Shown here: in pieces, positions 45,901-52,890 of the stretch | Position numbering within the stretch: the stretch's first letter is position 1 | How the letters are laid out: every line of letters begins with the position of its first letter | NCBI GenBank assembly: GCA_022822085.1 | Contig: JAJECK010000048.1 | Span: forward strand, 1-52,890 | DNA: 52,890 nucleotides | Origin: Candidatus Poribacteria bacterium | GTDB lineage: Bacteria; Poribacteria; WGA-4E; WGA-3G | Reading direction: 5' to 3' | Notes under the pieces: model-generated | Told to the model about the DNA's origin: nothing | The model's input: only the letters and a program-made list of their open reading frames with translations | The model's database searches: none | Made by a program: the position numbers and the translations under genes

Positions 45901-48900
45901 CGGTGCTGATTATTCTGAACGCGGTTTCATTGAAATGTGGATACGGGTACAAGGTGATGACGATGTCACTCTTTATCTCAATCTCGGTGCTATCAGTGAG
46001 GACTCAGACACAGATCAAAGACTTGACAGTGAAGACCTACCACAATCTTTAGAGGACACTAATGGTGACGGCAACGTTGACGCTCTTGACCTTGATTTGG
46101 AAGAACTACCCGAACAATATCGGCATAGCGGAAACGGTGAACTGAATACAGACGAAGATGTTGGATGGCGTTTTGACGGGGAATTCCAACCAGAATCTTT
46201 CGGTGAAAAAAACGATATATTAGATAGCGAAGACCTAAACGGAGATGGCGTGCTGGATACCGTTAACGCATATTTCCAAATCGCAATTCCACTAAATGAA
46301 ATCCCAAACGAATGGATAAAAGGCAAAAACAACAATGGATGGACATTCCTTAGCATTCCTCTCATAAAATTTATACCTGTAGGCACACGCGTCCCAAGTC
46401 TTGTGTTTGTTCAACATTTCCGCTTGTGGTTGATGAAGAACCGTCCCGGAAACGTTAATGGCACATTTCAATGGGCGTCTATTGAAATCGTAGGGAATAG
46501 ATGGCAACAAGGAGTCGTCACAAAATCATTAACCGATACAACATCTAATCTTACCGAAAGCCAAGTTGTGGAAGATACGTTAGAAAAGTTCATTGTCGGT
46601 ACAAAGGACAACTTCAGTTTTGACGACTATCAGAGCGCATACCTTGAAATTGAGGATGATGAACTCTTCAGAAAATTACATCCATTCACAGCCGCTTCAG
46701 TCGGATTCCAAACACAACAACAACGAGAACAAACACTCAGTTTGGAATATTATCTCTATCCCGGTTCACACGGTATCACATCAAAACAACTCAAAGGGTA
46801 CACACAAAGTGAAGGACAAGATTTTAGCCAGCATGATACGCTTCGATTTTGGTTATACGGGGACAATAGTGATAATACCTTTGTCCTACAACTCGCACCC
46901 AGCGTGCGTACAGGATACAGAAGTTCCTTTTACAGTTCAGACCCGTTCCTCAATCAACCACAGCAGGAAGAAAATGTCAACATATTTGAAAACCTAACGG
47001 ATTACTATGAATATACAATACCCATTGACTTTGATGGTTGGAAACTGGTCGAAATTGACCTGCGGGACAATACCCGCAACGAATATCCCGATAGTGTTGA
47101 GAATCAGGATGATGGCACCGATATTCCGAACCAGAATATTCAGACCGCCCCTGTAGAAAACGCACCCGATGGACATCCAGATGGATTCGCCGTCAGAAAA
47201 ACAGGAACGGGGGTTAGTGGAACGCAGTTGACAATTAAAAACATCGGTGGAATTTTACTCGGTATTCGAAACGATACTGACCAAGAACTTAGCGGTGAGG
47301 TATGGGTCAACGAAATACATCTCGGTGCCCCACTGATACGTTCCGGATGGGCACGTCGCGGTGATATGTCTGTCTCCCTTGGTCGCATCGTCCGACTCCG
47401 TGGCGGATACGCAAGTCAAGACAAAGATTTTGAGAGTGGTGCAGGTGAAATCGGAAGGCAACGCCTATCTTCACGAGGATATAGCACAACTAACAACGAT
47501 TACAATATCAACGCAGATGTCACTATCTTTCAATGGTTACCCATCCGATATTCTATACGAGAACAGGAGTCTGAAACAGAAGCTAGACGCGGCAGCTACA
47601 CCTCTTTCCAAAGTGGTAAAAGCCAAACACATAGCAGAGATGTGTCCGTGCAGTTCAACCGAAATCCATATCCAAACCTCGGATTTGCCTACAACTTTCA
47701 AGACTTCTGGAATGAACGGCAAGGTACACAGATTAGCCACCTTTATACAGGAACTTTTCGCTACAATCTCGGCACAAAACTCGGATTCAATGTCCAATAC
47801 CGACACGAAGATATTATCGCACAACCTGAAACCGCAACCGATACAACTACATCATCTACCTCTTTCTACAGTTACGGATACGGCAGAAATCGTGATGAAA
47901 AAACGGATAGCGGCTCCATTTCGCTCAACATCAGTCCTATCAACGCATTTAGTCTCAATCCAAGTTATGATATCCGTAGAACGCTTGAAAGACGTGATCA
48001 GAGAAGATACAGCCCCACCTCTTTCACAACTGGATTTGACACCACTACCGACGAAGAGGACACACCGACAGGCTTTTCTATTGCCGAAAGAGAACATCGC
48101 GTTTCTCTTACGCCACGACTCAACCGTGATCTCCTCGGTTTACGCCCAACTGTGACAAGCCGTGCCAGTTTCCGTGAAAACTGGTTCACCACACAAAAAG
48201 ACGCATCTCTCAATGGGAACATAAACCTCGGCTTGAACTTACGTATCCAAAAATGGTTCGGCTGGATATTCAAGAGTAAAGAACCTGAGAAGGAAGGCAC
48301 ACAAAATGGCACTGCAAAACCTACAAATACACAAGCACCAAACCAGCAACTAATTGAACAATTACGGGAAAGTGGTATTGATGAAGCAAAAATTCAAGAA
48401 TTAGCAGAAGCGCAAAGCGATTGGATTAACCGAGACAAAGCGGAAATAGACCAAAGTCGACCAACTAATCTCGCAACACAACCGAAACAGGAACGACTCA
48501 CCCAACGCATCATCAATACATTTTCAATCAATACAAGTGCCAATTTCACCGCAACCGAATCGTTCCGTCAACTTGAATCAGACCAGACCCTATTAGATGT
48601 ATGGCAACTTGAAAACGATGCGGAAGAACGCACAAATTCACGTAAAAGCAATCGTTACTCAATTCGCACTTCCGTGGAACCGTGGAAATGGCTTACCTTC
48701 GGCACAAATCTCAGCACCGCCGATAGTTTCCGCAAAAGTTACGCAACAACCTATACATCACACGCAGAAACCTATGAGGGAGACATAAAACTAAATACTC
48801 AAAAAGCAACAAGTTTCCAACTCCGCTATAGTTTCACGACGCGGAATAGTACAAACCTTGATGTCACTCTCAGCGATAGTACGGCACACACACCATCACT

Positions 48901-49324
48901 CAGTTGGATACATAAGTGGAGCGACGAAACCAGGACTTCATTAGGTATCCGCACAACTCTTCGAGACCATCTCCGAAGTGGTATTGAGAGCAATGCCCTC
49001 ATTATCACACCAAACTTTAGTATTGACTACAAATACCATACGGAAGGTGGTATCCGTTTACCCATTTTCGGTAGGATACCGCTAAGACACGACCTTGACC
49101 TGACCAACACCTTATCGTTAGCAATCCGCAGAGAGAACTACGGTGCCAACAAAGAGGAACGTTCCGAACGGTATGAAACAACGCTACGCGTCGGCTACAA
49201 ACTCAGCAACCATCTCACTGCAAATCTACATCTTGGGGTAAGTTACAACAACGACAGAGTTGAGGAAGGAAGGGATTTCATATCAGTCGCAAGTGCACTA
49301 ACAGTCAGAGGCGAATTCCAATAG
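42911..49324 (+). CDS. SprA/Sov-like outer-membrane translocon candidate (type IX-like secretion)
   Basis: A 2137-residue exported protein. TTG start with GGAG 7 bases upstream, then a signal peptide (LFILALILFFLAKPALTA). Gly/Tyr-rich low-complexity stretches lie at about 160-220, 254-278 and 741-796. The order of motifs recalls SprA. These include KIWYEGKPDSIIKTISFGD, VKNRYYLIHKGE, GLDQNGDGIVDPEFIDYDRGLLRFP, a tyrosine-rich YKYRDSLNNEAIYQ segment, then RLLTRDTDYMMVYEVGSIRFF and many barrel-like strands up to the end (ALTVRGEFQ). In Bacteroidota SprA is the giant 36-strand barrel that exports type IX cargo. Size, export signal, the repeated amphipathic strands and the nearby cargo-like proteins support the call. 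It remains a remote-homology guess without a profile search. Confidence 0.7.
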   Translation: MNPISEDGYRCLFILALILFFLAKPALTANKDESTPPPQQENTANTPIENPFAKKPKKDNWLQSETQTEPPEDTSDTRDEGTEQALRRQLLMPYLESIRRWRNPPDLGDLSELYNWKPRKKTDTKGIDLPMDSNLQITGFQSVTVEVNKTHYFGEGDLNRYGGYGYGSYGGYDSGLDLGLSSSYGYEDFGYSGGFGGGYDGFGSGYSSYGSGYSTYGSRGIPRASGINIRQQQKIGLHGRVGERTHIAVDYNAGDSYGGGYGGGYGGYSGYGLGGAKEQKIKIWYEGKPDSIIKTISFGDITLSLPNTRFLNINRNLFGLEGVFEYKNTRLTAFGSRSKGIREVRTFRGQSRRASFGYGPRGIQVADSNYVKNRYYLIHKGEDGLLHDAYLPIKSGSVEIYIDDSVVGNNQGGQRTSQGYFNPQFPGQDYNIDYETGEIEFLSPISSSYTIVVAYEYLGDDGGSVGNPGNVFSDENADGSIDEEGEEIGYVVLKEKGFRGTAASHVYYIGNRNINPRDFTLTIIREGQSETFDTDTGPVPYIEIFGLDQNGDGIVDPEFIDYDRGLLRFPSMRPFEIQDPQHPYYKYRDSLNNEAIYQESLRSTDQIYTIVADYSYQSETYNVGLFVIPDSETVRLNGRLLTRDTDYMMVYEVGSIRFFKELDEFDEIVVEFEKTPFGGGTQQAVAGLWLEYTHKPKPKSEKQQNLEDRFNRLGGFQTTPTGLDNNLNTDPFSVGFPNTGSRTGRGFGNTGFGTSGFGGGFGSGFGGEGYSSFGGFGGRSRIGPSYYGGYGTGMNYFNPVFQKGFNISTGYILTTGQKPAQIPDVNSVPNRLQAFNINTSFGREFNIAWLVNPLPFVNTRYFPLSFDFSGEAAYSHNNPNSVGVAMIDSMEGVKQTSTISTIKYNWKPSSLPYIPDVPASEYNVIPTQENRALFNVVLRDREEADAVGNYMRNRDIPSSSIQPLSLSTEERTIMEIGYDFTDLVEEWGGFSNGISNSGADYSERGFIEMWIRVQGDDDVTLYLNLGAISEDSDTDQRLDSEDLPQSLEDTNGDGNVDALDLDLEELPEQYRHSGNGELNTDEDVGWRFDGEFQPESFGEKNDILDSEDLNGDGVLDTVNAYFQIAIPLNEIPNEWIKGKNNNGWTFLSIPLIKFIPVGTRVPSLVFVQHFRLWLMKNRPGNVNGTFQWASIEIVGNRWQQGVVTKSLTDTTSNLTESQVVEDTLEKFIVGTKDNFSFDDYQSAYLEIEDDELFRKLHPFTAASVGFQTQQQREQTLSLEYYLYPGSHGITSKQLKGYTQSEGQDFSQHDTLRFWLYGDNSDNTFVLQLAPSVRTGYRSSFYSSDPFLNQPQQEENVNIFENLTDYYEYTIPIDFDGWKLVEIDLRDNTRNEYPDSVENQDDGTDIPNQNIQTAPVENAPDGHPDGFAVRKTGTGVSGTQLTIKNIGGILLGIRNDTDQELSGEVWVNEIHLGAPLIRSGWARRGDMSVSLGRIVRLRGGYASQDKDFESGAGEIGRQRLSSRGYSTTNNDYNINADVTIFQWLPIRYSIREQESETEARRGSYTSFQSGKSQTHSRDVSVQFNRNPYPNLGFAYNFQDFWNERQGTQISHLYTGTFRYNLGTKLGFNVQYRHEDIIAQPETATDTTTSSTSFYSYGYGRNRDEKTDSGSISLNISPINAFSLNPSYDIRRTLERRDQRRYSPTSFTTGFDTTTDEEDTPTGFSIAEREHRVSLTPRLNRDLLGLRPTVTSRASFRENWFTTQKDASLNGNINLGLNLRIQKWFGWIFKSKEPEKEGTQNGTAKPTNTQAPNQQLIEQLRESGIDEAKIQELAEAQSDWINRDKAEIDQSRPTNLATQPKQERLTQRIINTFSINTSANFTATESFRQLESDQTLLDVWQLENDAEERTNSRKSNRYSIRTSVEPWKWLTFGTNLSTADSFRKSYATTYTSHAETYEGDIKLNTQKATSFQLRYSFTTRNSTNLDVTLSDSTAHTPSLSWIHKWSDETRTSLGIRTTLRDHLRSGIESNALIITPNFSIDYKYHTEGGIRLPIFGRIPLRHDLDLTNTLSLAIRRENYGANKEERSERYETTLRVGYKLSNHLTANLHLGVSYNNDRVEEGRDFISVASALTVRGEFQ

Positions 49325-49330
49325 GCACTA

Positions 49331-50368
49331 TCAATTCCCAATAATCGGAGGCGGTATATCAGGAATCACAAAATCAACCCGTTTCGGAATACCCGAAGAT
49401 ATAGGAAGACCAAGAAACCGCTTGACTCCCTCAATCCCTTCAACATCTTTACCGATATCGCGATAGTATCCGGGGATTTCAGTTTCATATTTCACTGTAA
49501 TATAAACGGTATTTCTATTTACAGAGATGCAATTATCAAAGCGGTACTCACCTTTAGCATTTGTTAAAACAGGTCTCCACTTCTTGGGAATCTGTCTAAT
49601 TAAATCACCTTCAAAATTTAAAGAAACCTGTATATTTTCTAATCGGTTGGTATTCCCATCTTCCCTGATGACTTGTCCGTAGATTGTTCCTTCAAAAAAC
49701 CTACTCCATATCTCCATTGATGTCCCTAAGAATAAGAGTATAATCGTCACAATCCCGAATATTGCCCCAGGAATATAGTGATAGTTGAAGGTTGTGCGTA
49801 CGGGTCTGCGCGTTGCAATAGTATTTTGTGGTATATCGGGAATAACAACGTCAACCTGTTTCGGTACTCCGGACGAAATTGGTAATCCGAAAGTAGGCTT
49901 CCCAAACAACCATCGCACCCCCTCAATTTCACCGACATCTTCGGTAAGAACCCTACTATTTCCAACATCTATCCCTAACGTAAATTTACGCCTCAATGGG
50001 ATTTTACATTGGAAAAGATATTCTCCCCTTATGTTTTCAGAAACTGATCCGACTTTAACATGGTAATCAAGGGCACGCAAAGATATCTCTATATCTTGAA
50101 CTTCTTTTAGTAGAACGTTACTCTTTTCAATAACAACCTTGCCGTTAACCGTTCCGAAAAACAGCCTCCGCCATATCTGTGCAGCAAATGAAAAAAAGGC
50201 GACAACAAACAGATATGCATAAACTTCGTAGTCATAAATAATCCAATCAAAGTCCAGGATTTTTGCAATGGCAATGAAAATCCCGAACAATAAACTACCT
50301 CTCAACCAATCTATCAGATAGGACCAGAAACTTGTATTCTTTCTACGCGGTGGTTTATACCTTTTCAT
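49331..50368 (-). CDS. Membrane protein with internal duplication and carboxypeptidase-regulatory-like domains
   Basis: A 345-residue protein built of two similar halves. The first half has two membrane helices (about 24-44 and 50-64) and then FFGTVNGKVVIEKS followed by a beta domain ending GEYLFQC and FGLPISSGVPKQVDVVIPDIP. The second half has one helix (about 205-223), FFEGTIYGQVIRED, GEYRFDN, and FLGLPISSGIPKRVDFVIPDIP. The beta parts resemble CarboxypepD_reg/CNA-B-like folds. Function unknown. Its ATG is 4 bases after the stop of the small gene upstream, so the two are coupled. It converges with the SprA-like gene, 6 bases apart. Confidence 0.75.
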   Translation of the reverse strand: MKRYKPPRRKNTSFWSYLIDWLRGSLLFGIFIAIAKILDFDWIIYDYEVYAYLFVVAFFSFAAQIWRRLFFGTVNGKVVIEKSNVLLKEVQDIEISLRALDYHVKVGSVSENIRGEYLFQCKIPLRRKFTLGIDVGNSRVLTEDVGEIEGVRWLFGKPTFGLPISSGVPKQVDVVIPDIPQNTIATRRPVRTTFNYHYIPGAIFGIVTIILLFLGTSMEIWSRFFEGTIYGQVIREDGNTNRLENIQVSLNFEGDLIRQIPKKWRPVLTNAKGEYRFDNCISVNRNTVYITVKYETEIPGYYRDIGKDVEGIEGVKRFLGLPISSGIPKRVDFVIPDIPPPIIGN

Positions 50369-50372
50369 GATA

Positions 50373-50576
50373 TTACCTACAGATGTCTCTGCTATTTTCT
50401 ATGGCGACCTTTGCGTTTACCGGACCTTTCATAAGTTCCTCAACACAATCAAAGACTGTATCAAATATCAAACTACCTACTCCAGCAACTATACCAAGCA
50501 AGGTATCTCCAATCAAATCTATAATCGGCTTCAACCGATTATTGTAAATTGGGTCAACAGGTTTATGTTTTGACAT
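50373..50576 (-). CDS. Small membrane protein resembling the start of the following gene
   Basis: A 67-residue protein starting at ATG 50576 (MSKHKPVDPIYNN) with AAGGAG upstream. One apolar helix (DLIGDTLLGIVAGVGSLIF) leads to MKGPVNAKVAIENS. That ending resembles VNGKVVIEKS at the corresponding place after the first membrane segment of the next protein, but the frame stops seven residues later. It may be a truncated paralogue or a real small partner. Overlap of signals with the next gene (4-base gap) suggests coupling. Confidence 0.55.
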   Translation of the reverse strand: MSKHKPVDPIYNNRLKPIIDLIGDTLLGIVAGVGSLIFDTVFDCVEELMKGPVNAKVAIENSRDICR

Positions 50577-51274
50577 TGCGTTTCTCCTTTGTATAATATT
50601 TCCTGTATAATATTTCTTCTTCTTCTGCTTACAAGGTAGGAGAGGATCAAATTCCCTCACTGTTTTACTACAGTCTCTATCTATTAGGGTTTATGGACCA
50701 ATCCACCCAATGGTATTGCATCGTCTCAAGGCTTATTATATTCGTCTCTTCGGTGTTTGAATATATCATGGACTTCCCGTTCGGATTGAAGGCACCCCCA
50801 TCCTTTCGCGATTTTGGTAGGAGAGAGATCTTCAGGTCCGATGTTATAGTGGAATCTATAATTACTTGCACACATTTGTCCCGTCCACTTCCCAGTTTGC
50901 GCACACACTACTGCACAAACTGGAAGTTTATGGGACAGCACAGTCAGGCGGTTTAGGTTTAACGTACTAAAAGTGTGCATATATTTTTTGATTTTACTAT
51001 AAATAGCAAGAAGATTAATCTTTAGAAAATTAATCTTTTCCAAATATAAAAAACAAGGTGATCACCTTTTATATTAAGTACATACGTTTCAAACAAAATT
51101 CTTTAGCTTTTTTACAAAAAATGCAAAAAAGCATAAAATTCTATGGAAAATTTATGTCTGCATAAGGGAATAACGAATGGTGGGTAGAAAGTAATGCACT
51201 TTTTACCTCCATAAGTAGTAGATAGAAAACGCTTAACTTTGTCAGAAAATCGGTATGAGGCACGGCATTTGCAA
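50577..51274. other. Intergenic 698 bases with a possible coding remnant and repeat copy B
   Basis: On the minus strand 50677-50843 a frame reads LKISLLPKSRKDGGAFNPNG, then KSMIYSNTEETNIISLE, and stops at TAG. This looks like a fragment of a longer protein but has no start of its own. From 50844 to 51002 lies the MITE-like copy B. From 51003 to 51274 I see only AT-rich sequence. Confidence 0.4.
50844..51002 (-). mobile_element. MITE-like element, copy B (inverted)
   Basis: Begins TTATAGTGGAAT and ends TTTTACTATAA. Read on the minus strand it matches copy A (25855-26019) through TATATGCACACTTTT, GACTGTGCTGTCCCATAAAC and the terminal TTCCACTATAA. It contains an internal hairpin, CTTCCCAGTTTGCGCA with TGCACAAACTGGAAG. 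Confidence 0.7.
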
Positions 51275-51347
51275 TGGGGCGTACTGGATTTGAACCAGTG
51301 ACTTCTACCGTGTGAAGGTAGTGCTCGTACCCCTGAGCTAACGCCCC
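51275..51347 (-). tRNA. tRNA-Val (anticodon CAC)
   Basis: Acceptor GGGGCGT pairs with ACGCCCC. The anticodon stem CTACC/GGTAG encloses TTCACAC (CAC). T-loop TTCAAAT. CCA is not encoded. Confidence 0.94.
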
Positions 51348-51359
51348 GATAGGAGAGAA

Positions 51360-51432
51360 TGGGCCCACTAGGACTCGAACCTAGGACCAGCCGGTTATGA
51401 GCCGGCGGCTCTGACCACTGAGCTATGGACCC
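51360..51432 (-). tRNA. tRNA with anticodon CAT (Met or Ile2)
   Basis: Acceptor GGGTCCA pairs with TGGGCCC (one T-G pair). The anticodon stem GCCGG/CCGGC encloses CTCATAA (CAT). T-arm CTAGG-TTCGAGT-CCTAG. The first acceptor pair is G-C, so it is not a typical initiator. Elongator Met and lysidine-modified Ile2 cannot be separated by eye. It lies 12 bases upstream of tRNA-Val on the same strand. Confidence 0.92.
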
Positions 51433-51828
51433 GCATTAGAATTAATTATACAGTGTTTCTCATCATAAATCAAGTTATAATGTCCTACCCATCAACATTC
51501 GTAGGACGGGACTTTGTGCCTCGCCAGGTCTTACATATAGAAACAACGAACAAGCACTAATCGTAGTAGACATTAGAATTACGACTTGTGTAAATAACTT
51601 ATTGTACAACATTGTTTCACATAAGTCCAATATTCAGTGAGTTTTCCTCATGACAGATAAACTCTTCAGTCCCAACAAATCATGCAGAATACCACACGCG
51701 TATCCTGCCACGCGCATTTGGCGTTGATTTGGTAGGAACGGTATCTGTAATTACAAAGCATAATATCTGTGAGAACATCAAAAACAATCAGTTAACTGGC
51801 ACAAGTCGTTAGAATTAGGAGATATATT
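51433..51828. other. Gap of 396 bases, nothing recognised
   Basis: No gene, tRNA or clear inverted repeat seen. It contains GTAGGACGGGACTTTGTGCCTCGCCAGG, cut here as GACGGGACTTTGTG plus CCTCGCCAG, words shared with intergenic palindromes elsewhere in the window. Confidence 0.5.
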
Positions 51829-52293
51829 TTATTCTATTGGTTTATCCTGATGTTGTGATGGTGGCGGTTCTGTAAACTTCTCACCCCGTTCTTCCGCTTC
51901 TTTTCGCCTACGTTCCCATTCTGCGATCTCGCGGTAAACCTCCGCCTTGCCTTCTTCTCTACCTTCTTCTCTACCTTCCTTCTTGGCTGCTTCTTTGGCT
52001 GCTTCTATACGCTTCTCGCGTCTTGCTTGAACAAAGTCTGATAATAACATGATTAGGTCTATGCCTCCTATTATCATTCCGACTAATACACCGCCAATGG
52101 GGATAAATGCCGAAATGTCTTTAATTACATTTTGAACGGATACGTGTCCCTTCCAACCTTGGACAACTTCATAGTCCAAGGCAATATATCCGTATATGAG
52201 AGCGAATAGGGAAATTAGGAATAAGGCAACACCTGTTTTTCCTGTTTTCCAGAACTCCCGCACGGTTTGCCACAAGGTTCTAAACTGATTCAA
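51829..52293 (-). CDS. Small membrane protein with charged coiled-coil tail
   Basis: A 154-residue protein with a TTG start preceded by AGGAGAACAAT. Two membrane helices (GVALFLISLFALIYGYIAL and FIPIGGVLVGMIIGGIDLIMLL) are followed by a very charged helical tail with the repeat EGREEGREEGKAE and a Pro-rich end (EPPPSQHQDKPIE). Such tails also end Rpn and Uma2-type proteins. No function can be assigned. Confidence 0.65.
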   Translation of the reverse strand: MNQFRTLWQTVREFWKTGKTGVALFLISLFALIYGYIALDYEVVQGWKGHVSVQNVIKDISAFIPIGGVLVGMIIGGIDLIMLLSDFVQARREKRIEAAKEAAKKEGREEGREEGKAEVYREIAEWERRRKEAEERGEKFTEPPPSQHQDKPIE

Positions 52294-52651
52294 ATTGTTC
52301 TCCTGATTTTATATGCAATAATATAGCATATTTAGAACTGAACTCATATTGAGTAAGACATAAGGATGTTGTCCAATAAGGATTCGCAAGCGTGTATTTA
52401 TGTCCTTTTTCTTAACTTTATATATCTCAGGACTTACGCATTATTTAAAAATTATTGCAGGATTGGAGAGTTGATATCGCATATAATCATCCAATAAACT
52501 TTGTTTAACTTCATAGATTGTTTTGCCAAGTGCAAGTGCAACACTTTTGAAACAGACCCATACTTGATAACAACAAGCAATATGATTTCTTTGGGCACAC
52601 AACTTGCGGCATTGACATTTACCGATACTCTGCCTTTTTCATACTTTTGCC

Positions 52652-52677
52652 CCTTTTTAGGTATAAAACTGTGTCTT
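52652..52677 (+). repeat. 26-bp direct repeat, first copy
   Basis: CCTTTTTAGGTATAAAAC followed by TGTGTCTT. An identical second copy is at 52842-52867, 190 bases downstream. Flanks are also similar (TATGAAG after the repeat). Confidence 0.75.
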
Positions 52678-52841
52678 AAGCTATGAAGAGTAAAAATGTG
52701 ATCAAATTCCATACTTGTTGGAATTCTAATTGATGATTTGTTAGAGGAGCTCAATTTGAGTAATTTTCACGGAATCTATCGTTTTTTGCCCGTTTTGACT
52801 GAAATTTTAGTAAGAACTTCATTTTTCTTTCATTTTATGCA

Positions 52842-52867
52842 CCTTTTTAGGTATAAAACTGTGTCTT
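52842..52867 (+). repeat. 26-bp direct repeat, second copy
   Basis: Identical to 52652-52677. The window ends 23 bases later, so further copies may follow. Confidence 0.75.
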
Positions 52868-52890
52868 TAAGTATGAAAGCAATTTTATGC

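Larger units (their letters stand above)
52294..52890. other. Last 597 bases: repeats and possible gene remnant
   Basis: Contains one AGGACTTACGCATT end (52430-52443) and the direct repeat at 52652/52842. On the minus strand, about 52440-52555, a short frame reads VALALGKTIYEVKQSLLDDYM and ends in TAA. It vaguely resembles a phage tail-assembly chaperone tail, but the frame is broken upstream. No convincing gene. Confidence 0.35.

Noticed and set aside
47361-48155. 264-residue second frame inside the SprA-like gene
   Set aside because: Composition follows the main gene shifted by one base, there is no binding site, and the main frame has clear protein features here.
52452-52754. 100-residue minus-strand frame
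   Set aside because: It runs through a direct repeat, shows no family motif, and another frame in the same DNA looks at least as protein-like; left as a possible remnant only.

Overview
The window reads as a chromosomal segment of an uncultured, Gram-negative-like bacterium. My best guess is the Poribacteria or a relative. This rests on four large secreted proteins that end in an NYPNPFNPETW... / GIYFYTLTAGxFTATRxML C-terminal domain, and on leucine-rich repeats, cohesin and dockerin modules, a PhyH dioxygenase and an acid-sugar enolase-superfamily enzyme. The phylum is inferred from remembered family features, not from a marker gene.

Layout. (1) 1-1.8 kb: a partial transposase remnant and an unrecognised secreted protein whose start is in doubt. 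(2) 1.8-9.8 kb, minus strand: pdxA translationally coupled to a 2164-residue gingipain/PorU-like C25 peptidase, preceded by an S4-domain RNA-binding protein. (3) 9.8-16 kb, minus strand: a proteostasis block tig-clpP-clpX-lon. It is preceded by six tRNA genes (Pro, Arg, His, Arg, Lys, Leu) with a clear promoter. (4) 16.9-33 kb, plus strand: four giant surface proteins. One has three cohesins plus a dockerin. Two are fusions of a two-CxxCH cytochrome-like region with LRRs, a beta-rich module, a cohesin and a dockerin; the second carries three LRR/beta units. One is LRR plus dockerin. All end in the same sorting-like domain. (5) 33-37.5 kb: a DUF58 protein, a macrodomain protein, a repeat-rich spacer, a HicA/HicB pair and a DUF4159 protein. 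(6) 37.6-41.4 kb, minus strand: an SRPBCC protein, a membrane di-CxxCH cytochrome, a PhyH dioxygenase and a galactonate-dehydratase-like enzyme. (7) 41.6-42.7 kb: an Rpn/YhgA-like nuclease. (8) 42.9-49.3 kb: a 2137-residue SprA-like outer-membrane translocon candidate. (9) 49.3-52.9 kb: membrane proteins with carboxypeptidase-regulatory-like repeats, two tRNAs, a small coiled-coil membrane protein and repeat-rich DNA.

How it fits together (inference). An SprA-like translocon, a PorU-like C25 peptidase and four proteins with FlgD/type-IX-like C-terminal domains sit in one 50-kb stretch, which suggests a type IX-like secretion route. The exported proteins carry cohesins and dockerins that could bind one another, and two of them carry c-type haem motifs. 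That points to a cell-surface assembly combining cellulosome-like docking, LRR recognition and redox groups. The membrane cytochrome at 38-39 kb is a possible but unproven partner. Several short palindromic elements, some repeated within the window, sit in the gaps, often next to promoters.
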